Source of the DNA: Dromaius novaehollandiae
Lineage: Eukaryota > Chordata > Aves > Casuariiformes > Dromaiidae
Reading direction: 5' to 3'
Length of the DNA: 64,000 nucleotides
Assembly: GCF_036370855.1 (NCBI RefSeq)
Contig: NC_088103.1
Span: 36,931,904-36,995,903 of the forward strand
The notes below the pieces were generated by a model, which searched no databases, had not been told where the DNA came from, and was given only the letters and a program-made list of their open reading frames with translations. Made by a program: the position numbers and the translations under genes. Below, piece after piece: positions 48,256 through 63,027 of this stretch; position 1 is the first letter of the stretch, and the number at the start of each line of letters is the position of its first letter.

Positions 48256-51200
48256 AGTTATGGGTAGTGTGAATGGGTAGAAATGATTTCTTTTTATATA
48301 GTAATAAAATCAGTTGCTGTGGAAATATAATTACTTAAAGATTTCTCAGTTGTTTTCTTTCCTGTAGTTTGAGGCCCCGAATTAAGCTATCGGGCGGAGT
48401 GCGAGTAAAAGAATTGGATTGGTTGTTCCTGGAAAACTAAATGCCTCAAGGTGTCTGTTCACTGTTCAGAATCTTTGTCTTTAGCCTTCAGTCTGATGCC
48501 TGCTGAAGTGTGCAGTAAGTAAAATTTTGCAGTGGGAGCCTTCTGCTAAATATGAAACAGCAGGCAAATATCAACCTGTTTCATAGTGGACAGAAATGTA
48601 CGTCTAAAAACCATATCATTCTCAACAGACGGGCTTATGGACAGCAGTATTTTAGATGCCAAAGCATTGGCAGGTTGAAATACACTGAGGATGTTCCTGT
48701 GCAATACATGGGTTTAATGCATGTCTGTTATTTCCTTATAATGTCCAACCTGAAATCAGCCTAATTCTTTGTAGCAGAACTATTCAAGTTTTCAGCTGAG
48801 ATGGTACAGACTTGTTTTGGTTTAGATTTATGTTCTGTCAATTAAGTGCCTGCATGCTTGGCATGAGAATGTCCTAGCAAATTAGAAATGCACCAGCAAA
48901 TTTTTAGTGAAGCTGAAATATCTTGCTTCATAATGTTGACATATATGCAATCAATTTAACATGTTTCAAAGCCAGCAAAATGTAAATGCAAGTTTTTTCT
49001 TCTTTTTGAGTTGTTCCTGACAAGGTGGGATTGCAGTCGGATGGATTTTGAAAGATTGTACTGCGACACTTCAGCGCCCTATCTAGAGTCTGCTGCTCAT
49101 GCGCTTACCTTCCTTGCCTGTTCTGCTCCCTCTGTGCCTCAACACCAATTGCTGTATTCACAGCTATCCACTCTTCAGATAAAGGTTTTTTACAGGCCAG
49201 GCAAGCTGAGAGATTTGACTCAAAGCAGAATTCCATTGGAGAGTGAAGAAATTAGGGGCTACCTGAAAATTAACTTTTATTAGTGCAAGAGGAAAAAAAT
49301 GCCTTTTTTTCTCCAGAATGTCATGTAATTCTTGCTGTTTGCTTCTTGAATAGAATAGTGTGTCATATGAGAATGGCATCTGCCAAATACTAAGCCAGGT
49401 TTTTGAGTTTTTTGTGTCGTCATTCTCTATGGACTAAATGGAAGGGTTTTGAATGAAAGCATACAAGGCAGTCTTCATAGAGCAGCCTGTCACTTTGCAA
49501 AGCAGCTGTGAATTTAATGGGAGTACAAATGAAAAGCAGTTGATAATTAGGCTGCTGGGTGTTTTAGAATTATTATTGTTAATTTTTAACAATCAATTTG
49601 GTAATCAAGAGTGTGCTATTGAGAGGCATGTATTTTTGTTTTTTGAATATCCTAAGCAGTGTTCCAGCTGGATGACATGGTAACTTTACAGCTTCTGATA
49701 AGAATTTGATATCAGAAGAGACTCGAGGGTGCTGCTGAGCTATAAGAGGAAGAGGATTATGATGGACAAGATTGTACAGAGAGCATGATATTTATTTGTA
49801 TTAAAGGGACAGTGTGGCTTAACTAAGTTTTCTTTTTTCTTTCTTTTTTCTTCTTTTTTTTCTTTCTTTAACTTTGCATAGTGTTAGAGTACCATCTCTG
49901 TCAGCTGGCAGGTACAAATGTCAAGGTGCAGATTTTTACCATCTATAGATCATCTAGCGATTTGAGTTGTCTTGGATTTAGGAAAAAAAACTTTCCCTGT
50001 TACGAAGTCCAGTGCTAGCTAAGCAGAAAATTAGGTTTTCAGAAATCAGTGGTGACTTCAGACCAGTGAATCCGTGAAACAACTTCACTGCTTTGGCAAA
50101 CATTTTGCACTGGGAGAAGCTGGGGCTTCTCTATCGTTGATGTGCTTTTGAAAATTCCATCTTTGATCTGCAACTCTGATTGTTTTATGATTATTTTAGA
50201 ACTCTTTTCAAATCATATGAGTCTATGGAAGAGAATAGGTAAGAAATATGCATATTCCTCAGTTTCTGCAGTCAAGTGCATATTAGCTACAGCATTTATT
50301 GGTGTTTTGGACTTAAAGAGCTGTCACACATCATGACAGAAGGTAGGATGAAGACTGCTCTTTGAATGTATGAGTAACTATTCAACTACTATAACTCCTC
50401 TGTGCAATTTAGAGGAGAGGATATATCTTGGTATAACTGAAACTATAGGACATATCATCTATATCTGAGCTGAAAATCCTAAATCAAGAAGAGAGGGTCT
50501 GAACTTGACACAATTCACAACAAAACAGCAGTTCTTTACGTTCTGATATTTTACATTGGTATGTGAATTTCATGTAATTCAGTTTTTAATTTGATTCACA
50601 TTTGATTTGCATGCTTATATTGAGTCATATAATTTACATCTTCATGTTTGTATTTAAAGTAAGGGCTCCTGGAAACCTGGGCTCTTTCAGCTCCCAAGCA
50701 ACCCCTTTTTACTCAGGGACTTCAATCTTCTGCAAACGCCATGCTGAGTTTTCCCTTTCCTCTGTCTGAATCCAATCACGCAGTACTTAGGTGATTTCTT
50801 GCTCTTTTATTACCATTGTGATTTAGATACCTTTTATAGTGGACATGAGAGCAGCTACGGAATTTGATTTCAGTGGTGATAGTCTTATTTGTGCTTGGTG
50901 ATAGACTGTTGCACAGTTCTAGTTTCCCTCAGTCTTCTCTGTTTTTAGGCAGCCTCTGTTACCTTTCTCTGACTGTTCACTGGACTGCAGAACAAGCTTC
51001 CAGATACTGCTCTGCCTCCCATAACCTCTCTCCAAATATCCTCTCTCCAAATACCTTAGCACTTTTCTAAAGTGCTTGTAATTGAATGTTAACAATGAGC
51101 TGCATGGGAAAATTGTTCTGAATGTTGTGCCAGGTCAGCAAGTTTCTGAACGGCTGCCTGCATATCCTTCCTGTGCCAAAACAAGTCATGTCTTTCTCTA

Positions 51201-54200
51201 GCTTGTGAAATGTAGGGATGGCTAAGTGCACTTACTGTGTCTGCTGATTAGGGGAGGGAGATAGCAAGCTGCTAGAGCAGAGTTTGAATTGTCTCAGGGG
51301 GATCAGAAGCCTTAATGGTATGAGAGAACCTCCTGCCTCTGGCACTGAGCTTAGGAGGGACAAACCCTCACTACCTTTGGTGCTTGTGTTGCCGCTTCAA
51401 ATGTGGCAGCAGCGTCTGAACTGCCATACTGGGGACACTGCTTTTAAGGCTTTGCCTGAGATAAAGAGTGTGTTAAAATAGAGATTAAGTCTTTGAGATT
51501 CGCCCTGCTTTGGCTGTGAATATAGCCTGCTTGTACATGTGCCTATCTAATGGTAGATCCAACTTGGCGTGTGATTGTGGCACTGAGTGACAGCTCTATA
51601 CCAAGCACTGTCCAGATGGTGAGCTCTTGTAAAGCTTTGCGCTTGTTCCTCTCAAACCTAGTTATTAGGATGGTTTTTATCTTCGCATGCTCAGACATGA
51701 GAGCAAGGTCTAACTGCCCGCAAGGTGAGGGGCACAAGGAGGGGAGACTCTACAAGTGAAGGAAAAAGTGGCTGATTCTCTCTGCCTTTTTTAGGTATAC
51801 ACCAGTACCCACTGTCAAAAAATAGGATCTTGGTGTAGGTGGTCTTGGTCTGCTATGACTGGAGCAGAGGCACCAGCATGAAGAGAGGCATCACATCATG
51901 AGTAGGTAAAGGGGGAGAGATCGGTGAGGTGGCAGAGGGTGCTGAGGGTGGGCACAATGTAGGTCACAGATAACAGGCTGTGTGCAGCCTGTTATGGCTG
52001 GTAATGGTAGCACATCTGTCTGGAGCTGAATGTTACCTCAGTTGTTATTTTCATAATCCTCTTTCTACTACAGTGCTGCAAATTATGCAGACGAGCCAGG
52101 CGCATGCTGGGTGCAGGATGCTATGCAGAATTTCTTATGAGCATGCTAGCCTAATAGGCAGCTCTAGCCCAAAGCACAGCTCTTCAGTGTGGCTCAGAGT
52201 ACTAGTTACTATCATAAAATCCAGCAGAGTCTGGGACCTGCCAAACTCCTTTGTTTCTCCAGTACCTGCCTGATAGCTAAAGTAATCTAGTAGGATCTTC
52301 ATGCAACACGTTCCAGAACTGATATGGAGTCGTGCCTGGCTGAAGAGCTAGGACCTTATTTTCCTTTAATCATCTTCCTGATCTAACGCTGTCTGGCTTG
52401 ATGTGGTGGGGAAGAGTGATCCCAGTGCTAATGCAAGGATGGAGATCCAGGAGGATGAAACCTCAGCTTTATCACAGATTCTCTTTGGCAAGTCACGACA
52501 ACTTGTTCGACTAGTTGTACAGTGGGGTCATGCTTTACTTTAGTGGTTCCCTTTCAGCCATCAATGGTTAATTATTACCCCTAAGAGCACAACAAAACCA
52601 TAACACCTCAGATGTTGCTTACTGGTAGCATGACAGATGCTGCTACTTTTGTGGTAATCAGCATGACATGTAGGGGTGGTGCTAGCTCACTAAAATTAGA
52701 AAGAACTGAAGGCTCAGCCTAAAGTGCAAACATTGCTATTATGTGACTTGCTTGTTTTTGGCTTTTAGCTAACAACTGTCCCATCAGAATAAGGGTAATA
52801 CATGGCAGATGAAGAGCAGTAATTTTATTGAACTCTCTATGCAGGTGACTCATGTGTTGTTCTATTTGCTTTTTTGTCAATTTAATTTATTGTGAAAGAC
52901 CAGCTGCTAAACTGAAATGTATGCCAGAGAAAGAAATGTGAAAGCACAATGGCACAGAAATCTTTTTGCTTTCGTTCAAAATGTTTCCTCACATACATAT
53001 ATTCCTGTTGGTTTGGTGTAGAGTGGACTTTTCCTCAACCTCCTGATTTACTCACACCAAAGATGAGAGGCTCCTCTCTTTCTCTGCTTCTCTGTTCTCA
53101 GTGAGTAACTCTGTGTTTCTCTGGTTAATTAAAGTTTACTGCAGGAGGAGCGGGAGTGGGTTGGAGCACTGATGGAGATGACTAACAACGTAATCGGCAA
53201 GTGATTAGAGTGTGGGCTGCCAGGCACAGATTAGCCTTCCCTGGACTCTGCTTTTATCTTAGCTCCTTGTTTTGAAATAATTCTGTTAATAATATATAGG
53301 ATTTCTATCCCATTTAACTTATCACAAACTAGACAAAATGACTCAATATCAAAAGGCTCTGATTCAACTTGGGCTGCAGGCACTCAGTTGAAATGTGAAG
53401 TGAGGTGACTGACTCCTCTTTAGTTTCTCTCAAATTCTTGCCCTGTGGGAAGTTTAAGGGTGAGAGAGTTGGCCAGAGTGGAAAATTAAGGTTACATTGT
53501 AAAGCCTCATGAGATGCATCGATGAGGATCACATCTCAAAACTGCGTGTGAACTGGCAGCCACCGAAGGGTGGGGAGGACGTGGAGATTTGAGTTGTGGA
53601 TAAATCACCAAGAGAAAAATAAAACTTTGTGCAGGGAGTGAGCTTCCACGGATGCTTGCACAGGAAGTTGTTTGCTGCCCACAGTATTTTTTACAGCTTT
53701 TTTTTAATAAAAACTATTTTTATAGGTTTTTTTTCTCTTAAAATAAGAAATGTTGTTGAGTTACTGACACATACCTGATGCAAAAAGACAGAAAGACCTG
53801 CTTTGTGTGTGCTGTATTAGCACTTCCTGTTATGTTCATATCCTTTTCGCCCAGTGTAATTCTAATATCCCATGAGCCTAATGCTGAGGCCTTAGCTTAA
53901 CTGCTGTGCAGTTAACAAAATAATGATTTGGGAGGAGTATTGTCATGTAGATAGATTTGTGAGATGTTCACTGCCCCTGCAATTCCTACACCTGCCATTA
54001 TGGCCACAGTGGGAAAACTATTTGGCAACTGGAAGATAGAGCATACAAGCTGAAGATATTTGAGGATAGGGAAGGGAAGGAGGAAATCCTATGGAGAGAT
54101 GATGTTTGTGGCACGGCAATGATGTGGATGCTTCTAAAGCTTTGACTGCCATAAAAACTCAGTGCTTAGGTACTCATCCCATCCGAGAGTGGGAACCGAG

Positions 54201-57200
54201 TCCCCTGACCAACTGCTGCTAAGCAGCACACTTGAAATTTGAACATTGAGAGTTAAGAATAAAAGAGAACAAAAACTCTTGACTATGAAATGAATGTGAT
54301 GATCACGAGAAGGAACTTAAAAGTCTCTCTAAATGCTTGTGAAATCAGTTAGACTCTCTGAACTTTTTTTTGTTGTTTGGTTTGTTGTTTTTTTTAAAAG
54401 CTAATTTCAAGACTATTAGTGGCATGCTCTCATTTTGATCTGGAAGCCAGATGAATGTTAAAAAAAAATTGTGAGGACTGAGATACCGCCTAATAGAAGG
54501 TTTGAATTGCACTGTAACTATTTTGAAAATCAGTGTCAAAAAAAAATAGAACTTGTGTGTTAGAACAGGTCATTTGTCGGTGGTTTTGCTTTTTATGGCA
54601 ATGTTGCTGAGGTCATCTTAACGAGCTTTCATGCCAGGTTCTCCATTGTGCTGGCACAGCAAAAAATACCTTTTTTTGCATCTGGATCAGCTACCCGCTC
54701 TGGTTGCCAGCGTGGGTGTGCAAATAGCCGTGCCAGCTTGGTGGTGGGAACGAGGGAACGATGTGGGATGCAGACCGCTGCTGAAGAAGTTCCCAGGGAA
54801 CCACACTCTCAGTGACTTTTGAACCAGTAACTCAGGACTCTGACAGTCTTGGGTCTGGCCGTCCTGATGGTTGACTGAATATTTGGCCTCCTGGGAATGA
54901 GGAAGAGAAATAATGCCTGGCATACTGCTGTCACCTGACAGCTGCAATAGGCAGGTGACAAGTTCCTTTTTTGTAGCGGGTTTCCGTATGGCAACAGTGC
55001 ACCGAGCCACCAAATAAAACTGGTGTGGCAGGCGCTGACCTGCAAGCCAAACTGCTCTTTCTGTCTGATCTTCCAGAAGTTTTTCATGGTCTCTTGAAAT
55101 GTGATTGGGGGCTTAGCAGGTACCTAGGCTCAGTTTTACTTGTCGCCCAGCTTAATCATCCATTGTATCATATTGCATATATCTTCAGTCCTGGCTCTAA
55201 AACGAATGCTGCTTTTCTTAATGGCAATGAATGTGAAACCATCTATTTGTCTGCACAGCTGTTTTCAAAGGTGTCAATTTTGGTTGTCATTTTTAATGTT
55301 GGTGTATATGCGGTTTTGAAACCCGTTGGTCTCTCTGTGTTCTGCTACTCTGTAGGAAAAAACAGTTGAGAGACAACTGGAAATATCACCAATTATATCA
55401 CCAAGGCAGACAATGAAACTGCTCATAAGGACAAATTAAAAGAGCTGAAAGTCATTTTCAAGCTTCCCCTTGCTTGTCCTGAGTGAGGGGAGGGGGAGAG
55501 GAAGGACCTGCTTTTTGCAGATGGCGGAATGATTCACCGGTTAATGGCATCTTAATGCCTGGCAAGAAAAGATGTCATTAGCTGTGCTGAATCTCTGTGT
55601 GATACGCACATTTGGTCCAGCGTATAGCACACTTCTGTGCGCTCATTCAGCCTGCTGCTTGCTGAGTTCCTTTCTTACTCCTCTGTAAGCACGTCAAATG
55701 TTGCTTTTGATAAGCTCTGATTTATGGGCAAGTGACTGACTTAATGCAAAAGTGCCCTCATCCATTAGGATGATGAAACGTTGTTCTTTGCTTGTTAATA
55801 GTGGCTTGAGAGACAAACTGCTGGTTAATCAGCAGTGGGATACGCAATTTGGTTGTGTTTTTTTCATTTAAATCCTCTTCATTTAAAATACCTGATAAAA
55901 TGAGACATTATTATGGCAACTACTCTAGTCAGCACTTCTTGAAGTGAGTTGTAAAATACCATTCTTGTTGGTACCTTCAGTATTCGTTAGCCTTTTACTG
56001 CTCGCTAACGTTCAGGCTTCAAGTGTTCCAGGAGTACTGGCACAATGGGGGTTATTTCTTTATCTTTCACGCTAAAAGTCATGTGCAATGGTCAGGCATC
56101 ATAGTATTTTAGTAGTTGCTTTCCCCGTTACCCCAGTTCAAGGGAAAGGCCTCCACTTAACTCATGGGAAGTTGCACAAAGGGGATAAAGGGGGTTGAAT
56201 TTGAAATGAACTGGACTTTCACAGAAGGTAACATTTGTTTTCAGGTTCCAGGCTGGACATTGAAAAGAATTCAAATTGTATGTTACAACACTTGGATGAC
56301 ATAGTTTTAAAGCCGTTGATACTCCTAAGAGCAATATGTTTTAAAAAAAAAAAAAGGAGGGGGGGAGACCCTCTGTTTCTGTTTTTAATGGGGAAAGGCT
56401 TAGGTTCTTCGGCTGGAGAACTCCACGTGCCTGCATCAGCTGAGTGACTCGGAACCATGATGCTAATGTAGGTCTGATTCTGGACTGGAAGCCTAAATAT
56501 ATGTAGCAGGAAAAAAAATCATCATAGTTCAGGTTGGGAGAAGTGAGTAATTTTGTTTCCTTACACATAGGCAAATTTAAAAATTTTTCTCCATTATATT
56601 TCCCTTCTCATCACCTGCCCTTGCATATTGATACTAGGCCTATGTTCTGACATGTTACCTTAGAAATGATTGTTCCTCTCTTTTCCATATTAAAGGCTTG
56701 TGGGTTTTTAAAAAATCTGAGGATTTATCTGCACAGTAGTCCAGCATAATTTCATTTGTGGCCTTGCTTATTTTAGAAATAGTACCTCCATCACTTTATC
56801 ATCTTTTACTTGGAAGACAAATCTTTGAAGAAGGTAAATCACAGCAGTCATTCTTTTATTCCGGATTAAGTGTGAATACCAATTCGTTCAAGGATAGCTA
56901 TTGTCTTCAAATTCTCATCTGCCTTATTCTAAATACATTTTCAGCGGTAGATAAGTCCTTGGTTTCTTCTGCATTGTTTTGAATGATAAAAGGATGTTAC
57001 TATCTGTCTTCATTATGGAACTACACGGAGCTGAGATTTGCTCTCTTCAGCCAGCTACACTACCTGCTCGGTGTGTGTGTTGTATCAGGAAAATCAGTGA
57101 TTCATAACAGAGGAGAGAATAAAGTGGTAGAAATGATAACAGGTATTGAACACTAGACAGAAATTTGTAAGGTGCCACTGTGACATCTCAAAGGTTTTTA

Positions 57201-60200
57201 TAGCTGCTGTTTGACTTCCAGCTGTCTACTACGATATAATTGGTAATGTATTTGAAGACCGTGTTACATATCTCTTGGGTGAAATTTTCTGACAAGGTGT
57301 CCCTGTAGTGAACACTGAGATCTGAGTGTGCCTCTAATTTATTTGCTCTTAGGCACTTGAACTGGTGTACAGTGGGCAATATTAGGCTGGCAAGGGACAT
57401 GCTTTTTTATGAGAGACCTATTCTGAACTAAAACAATTCTCCATGTTAGATTGCAACCTCCCATATTGCTGTGTACTCTCAGTGGTGGATCTGAAAATGT
57501 GTCTGCTTACCAGGATGCCTCAGACCACTGCAGTTGCAAGCTGTCTAGTGCAGATAAAGCTAAAAAGAGATTTCAGTAATACTATCCTTGGACAGTCTGG
57601 GGTAAGTAATTCCTTCATTCTCTTCTGGAGAATTTGTACCCAAAAGTGGAGGGAGAGAAACCTTATCTTCCAGGAAGGTATCTCTGTGCCATCTAGGTAA
57701 CTAGGCTGACAGTGATAAAAATGGCATAATTGCCCCAGGGTGCTTAACAGAGGAGTACACTACGTTTGAATAATATTAAAGTACTTCCCTTCTTTTTCTT
57801 TTCACTGACTGTGCCAGCATGATTGCAAAAAGAACTTACCAGCAAGTAGACACTACTCTTTAGTACTTCAGGGCAAAATAAGCTCTTTACAAACACCATC
57901 AAATTCTTGCAACATTGTAGACACAAAACATCGCTTTACACACAAGCCTAATGGACCTGAGCAAAGCAACGGACTGATGGATTTGGGGTAGCTGGAACTG
58001 GGAAGGAGGTTCTAGGTCTCAGCTGTGTTTTGGCATAACCTGCCTGGACCAAACGTAGGTCTGCAATGCACCAGGAGCAGCCTAAGCATGAGAGCACAAG
58101 CTTTCTCCTCACTCACTTTTTCATATGGCAACAAATGAAAGGGACTAGAAATACAAATGGTGGCTCAGCAAAATGGGGAGAAGTTAGTGCATGCCCAAAC
58201 TAGCTGTCAGTCCAGGATATCTGCCTAGAAGCGCTAACCAGAGATGTCAGGAAAGTTGGATGGATGAGACAGAAGTCAGACAGCAGCTCTGCTATCCTGG
58301 CGTTGGCTGAAACAATTGCTCTCTGGTACCTTTAGAGAATAAGTTACATAAAGCTGAGGATGGGCTGGCTGGGTCTTGCTTCTGCAATGAGGGCGTCATC
58401 TGATTTCTTTGTTTGTGGCATTTTCAGCTACCTTTCTAAATTGTGTAATTTGAGGGGAGATAGGCAGAAAAAATGTGGCTTTGCTGCAGTGCAGCGTAAT
58501 AAACATACTGTTACATGTAATACACTCCCCCTCCCCCCAAAAAATAATAAAAAACCCCAACAACTCGCCCAACCTTGGAATGTGAGCAATTCTCCTCTCC
58601 CATTACCCAGAACTAGTCACCTCAGGAGCTGATTATGTGTAATGCACCAGTCATAAAGCAGTGGGAGTATGTTAAAAATCAAGGAATGGAATGGAAGGGG
58701 GCTGGGAGGTAGTCTTGGAAATGAATAGTCCTCTCCCACTCGGCAAGCCAGTTCCATTATCTGAATTAGTATAAAAATATCCACCCACCCCAAGGAATGC
58801 ACCAAGTCACTCCCTCCATGCCACGCATCTCTGATTGAGAGTAATTGCTTGTATTTGACAGAACCCAGAGTGGATCAGTACAGAGTATTTGAGTAGGAGG
58901 TGAAAATTCAGTAGCTAATGTGATGGCTTCTGTTTTTGTTTTATTTATTCTGAAACTGTTTTTCAAGCCCAAACAGCAGCCTGCCAGGGAAGGTGGCTCT
59001 GCTTGGGATTCATTACAGTTGTTATCAGTAACAACATGCCTCTGGTTTGTGAGTGATAGCCTTTGACTGGACAATACTGCTTCCCCCTCTTGGGGAATAG
59101 GATACTTTTCAGGTCAAAGATTAAGTCATCGCTGAATAGATGATAATTTCACGGTGTGTTATTGCAGCATATGCCCAAGCTAAAGATTGCCACTACTTAA
59201 CTTTCAGGCTTTTTCACACATCTGCTGGAAATAGGAGACAGGGCCCAAATCTTGCATCTGAGTATCTGCCAGTTTATAGCAGCATGAAGATCTAAATTTG
59301 CTACTTCAAGCCCACCTGTAATAGCAGCTGGATATAAAGTTTGGCTTGATGGGATGATATCCAGGTTGTTACCAGCAGACCTTCTCTTCACTTGAATGCA
59401 GGGACTGTAGAGGCAGACGTATGGATGGGAGCATCAAGATGAGGCATCCCAAAGAGGGGCTACTCTGGGCAGTCTGTGGGCTTTGGGTGCAGTTTCCAGA
59501 AGCCTAGGCACTCTTATGAAAAGTGGCTGCAGTCAATAGTAATTAAAACACTCTCCTGTGTTGCTCAGCGTGCTGGACAATGCTTCTGACAAGACTATTC
59601 CTGCAGGCCCTGCACTACCTTTGAGACTGAATATGGGGCATTAGTCAAAGACCTTCATGTTAATTATTTTGGTCCCCTGGTCTTAACTGAGGCCAATCCT
59701 TTGGAAATGGCTTGAGGAATACGCCATTCCCACTGCATTTAATATGTACTGTTGGAACTGAGCTGCTTAAGGAATTTGTGCAGCTTTTTGCTGTCTGACA
59801 GATTTTAACTACTGTCTGAAACTCTTAATGAACATGCTGTCTCTCTGCTTGACCTGGCATTTTTCATAGCTCTCATTCTGCACTACCACTAATAATGAAC
59901 AATAATGCAGACAGCCTGCCATCATTTTTACTCTCTCTATTTCTGAAAAGTCAGTCTTTGCTATGAAGAATGCCTTTGCTCTTCCAGCTGAGTGCAACAC
60001 CCAGAATGAAGGCATTTTTGAGGAATCTGTTTTGAATTGCATCACCTGCTTTACTGATCTGAAATTCTTGCTTCCCTTTGGTTAATGAAAACCTAACACT
60101 GCTTAAATAATTAAGCAAATGATACGCCCCTGAAGAAATGAGAAAATACTGTTTGTTAGAGACAACTCCTTTAAAATTACTACCTAAAACCATAGTCTCA

Positions 60201-60857
60201 TGTGTGTAAGGCTCACAGCACTTGTCAGTGGCCTGACGGTCAACACAGCAGTGGTTTTCCGGAATTCTTCAAAGGAAAACAAGAGCAGGAGTTGAGCCGT
60301 TGTGTGAAGTGTTAGCAATGTATATCCGGCAGAACAGACTTCTCTGAACTGGAGAAATGCCTTAACTTTGTTAGTTAGGAACTGTTGGGTTTCTCTAGTA
60401 CAAAGGAAGCGATACTCTGAGGTCAATTGGGTAGCTTCAGTGGTTTGATCGCTCCTAAACTTCCTCTTCTGGGTTTATCGTTTGTTAGTGAGAGACCAGC
60501 TGTTCTGCAAAGTCAAAAGAGAGTCCTATCTTTCTTCCCGGAGGGTATGTCGGTGAGGGGGAGGCGAGGGAGGAAGGAAGGCAGGGGAAACAACTGGCCT
60601 CTTCATTCCTTTTCTTTATTTGTGTTTTCAATAGGGCTATAAATGTCAGTTCCTTCCTAATGGATCTGGAGATTGAAGCACTCCTGCTACTGAAAAGGTT
60701 GATATGGCTCAAGCAGCAATGTAAGTTTTATTTGTGCTGTACTCCATCTCTTTTCTTGAAGGAAGCATCTAAGGTCAGGATAGGTAGGAGAGCATATGCT
60801 TTCCCTGTAAGAAAGCCTGCTTTTTGAATGTCTCCTGGGGTTTTTTGTTTTTTTTTT
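48256..60857. other. Intergenic desert, no gene seen
   Basis: A long AT-rich stretch without coding signature. Notable bits: a T/C-rich tract (49830-49870), a tandem CTCTCCAAATA duplication (about 51027-51053), a possible MIR scrap (about 52480-52550), an RFX-like GTTTCCGTATGGCAAC (54980-54995), an A13 run followed by GGAGGGGGGG (about 56343-56366), and a C/A-rich run (58526-58560). Open frames of up to 114 codons show no known domain. Confidence 0.6.
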
Positions 60858-60918
60858 GGGGGGGGGGAGGGTTGGGGAATTGTGGGGTTTTGGTTTTTTT
60901 TTTTTTTTTTTTTTTTTT
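60858..60918. repeat. G10 and T25 homopolymers, T/G low complexity
   Basis: G10 at 60858-60867, then mixed T/G words, then T25 at 60894-60918. The whole 60836-60918 block is T/G only apart from a few A, a common low-complexity type in bird genomes. Confidence 0.85.
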
Positions 60919-62957
60919 GAAGGTCATATAAAGTCATACAGTGGTCTCCATCAAGCCTGTGGTAGGCAGGTACCTGCCTCACACACATTTTTTTTCTCCT
61001 CTTCCCACCTCCCCAAGCTATATCTCATTAGTTGTTATTCTTAGGACAGAAAACGAATGAATGAATGCATTCTTTCTTGACTTTCCTAGAAGATTGTTCA
61101 GGTTGGCATATATTGTGTAGGAGGAAAGCTGGCTTTGTGTTTGTCCTTGGACTGCTTTGTAAGTAAACCAGAGAGTTCAGCTTATGGAGATGTCAGTCTA
61201 TTTTGGTTCCTTTCACTTGCAAAAATTCACTCAGCTTTTGTTACAGAAATATTTATGAAACTTAATTAAATGTTTCTTGTGTACCTTGAAGTCCTCTGGT
61301 GAGCAGAGCCCTGAATGCAAGGAATTAAATGAGCTCTCTGGCAAATGATACTACATATGCTTAAAACAGCATTTGCAAAATCTGCAAAATGCTTTGTGAA
61401 ACATTGAACTTTGCTTCCCACGCACACCTCCATCTGATGTATCATGCCATATCTTGCTAATGAACTGTGTGGTGGACTGGAGCAGAGCTGTCTCTTTAAA
61501 GGTGCATTACAGAAATAGGAGACCCCAACAAAGGATAGTTTTCTGGTTCTTTCTGAGAGTGCTGGCTTGTCTTAAGGACCTATCTATCTCAATTTATTTG
61601 TTGTAGGGGAATCTCTGATTTTCTTTCAACCTCAACGTGACAGATACGAGAGCTTGCCACCAGCTCACATACTCTTGTAGACCCAGTATGAACTAGTGAG
61701 TGATTGGAAACTGAAATGCCTATAGGCAGTACAGGTAAAAATACAGCAGAAGCAATATATGCCTCACAGCCTCTCACTTCCCGTGTCTATAATGGAGATT
61801 GACTATAGACAATGATGTCTTGTCTGCCAGACTTGTATTGCCATTTGATGATCTCTTCACTCTTGAGTAATTTTTAAAGTAAAATCCTGTACGAATTCCA
61901 AATGAAAACTGTGAGTCTAATTGTTGCAGAATAATAAAATCCGTGTTGTATCCCAGTATGCAGATTGGCCATATCTTTGCAACCGCACATCTGAGTATGA
62001 GGAGTGTCTGAGATCTGGTATATATTTTATGGCTTGAACTCAAATGCAGTGGTAGTTGAACCTCCAAAACGTGTAGAGGTTTTGCATATAGAGACTTGAT
62101 CATATGCTAATACTCAGGTATCCAAGCATGCTCACAAGCACTGATGAATAAAATTCTCCTATAATCTCTCTTTTACCAGAGGAATGATTACGAAGTTTAA
62201 AACACCCATGATCACAGAGGAAGCTGTGACTAGAATATGATTCTCAGTTCCCTTAACCGCAGAATTGTTCTTCCTCTCAAATGGTGTTTGGGTTCAGATA
62301 AGCTAAAGGGGTTTGACATGGCTGTTTCTCTGCAACACCAGTATTTTGCTTCTGGCCAGAAGGTCAGAGATGGAGAAAAATAGTTCAAAATAATTACTGA
62401 AATCTGTCAATCTGAAAAAAATAAAGTGAGTTTTGCAGTATTGCTTTTCTCTTCTGCTGGCCTGAATTTCTGTGAGTCAATTCGTCTGCCTTATAAATGA
62501 AACAATTCCAGGCTTTTGGTAGAAATTTGCTGCTTATGGCTGATGCGCATACCTGTTGTTCTTTGAAGAGTAAAAGAAGTGAAGTGATGCCTTTCTAATA
62601 TGGGTGTCAGAGTTTCATATCTTTCTTCCAGAACTGTCTCCTACCTATAAGACTGTACCTTTCTGTCATATCAGGTCCCTGTTTATTTTATACAGAAAGT
62701 TTCTGCAGTTTATTATAGCTGCATCCCTACAAAACAGTAATTTATATGTACATTTAGTATCCTAAGTTAATCCATTATTATGCGCATGGCTTCTGTACTC
62801 TCTTTGTCTTTATTGGAATAAATTGGTATAGCTTAAAGGGGTGACATCAGTTTATTAAAAATAAGAATCCAACCCTTTATGAGAGAAAATTTTAGAACAG
62901 ATCTGGAAACCAAGTCACCACTGATTGTGTATATCATGATCATGCATTGTTTCTTTT
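60919..62957. other. Intergenic desert, no gene seen
   Basis: AT-rich. A possible antisense MIR/L2-like scrap lies at about 62190-62280 (GATCACAGAGGAAGCTGTGA and following). No coding or RNA feature. Confidence 0.6.
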
Positions 62958-63027
62958 TTGCCTTAGTTTTCTCATCTGTAAAATAAGGATGACGGTATTA
63001 AAAAATCCTGAGGTTCGTGGATTAAAG
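62958..63027 (+). repeat. MIR-family SINE, 3' half
   Basis: TGCCTTAGTTTTCTCATCTG, followed by TAAAATAAGGATGACGGTAT and further on GAGGTTCGTGGATTAAA, follows the MIR 3' half: tgcctcagtttcctcatctg, then taaaatggggataataatag, then gttgtgaggattaaa. The best-preserved SINE relic in the window. Confidence 0.85.

Noticed and set aside
55025-55369. 114-codon open frame in the gene desert
   Set aside because: No recognised domain, no promoter or splice support; hydrophobic runs come from T-rich sequence.
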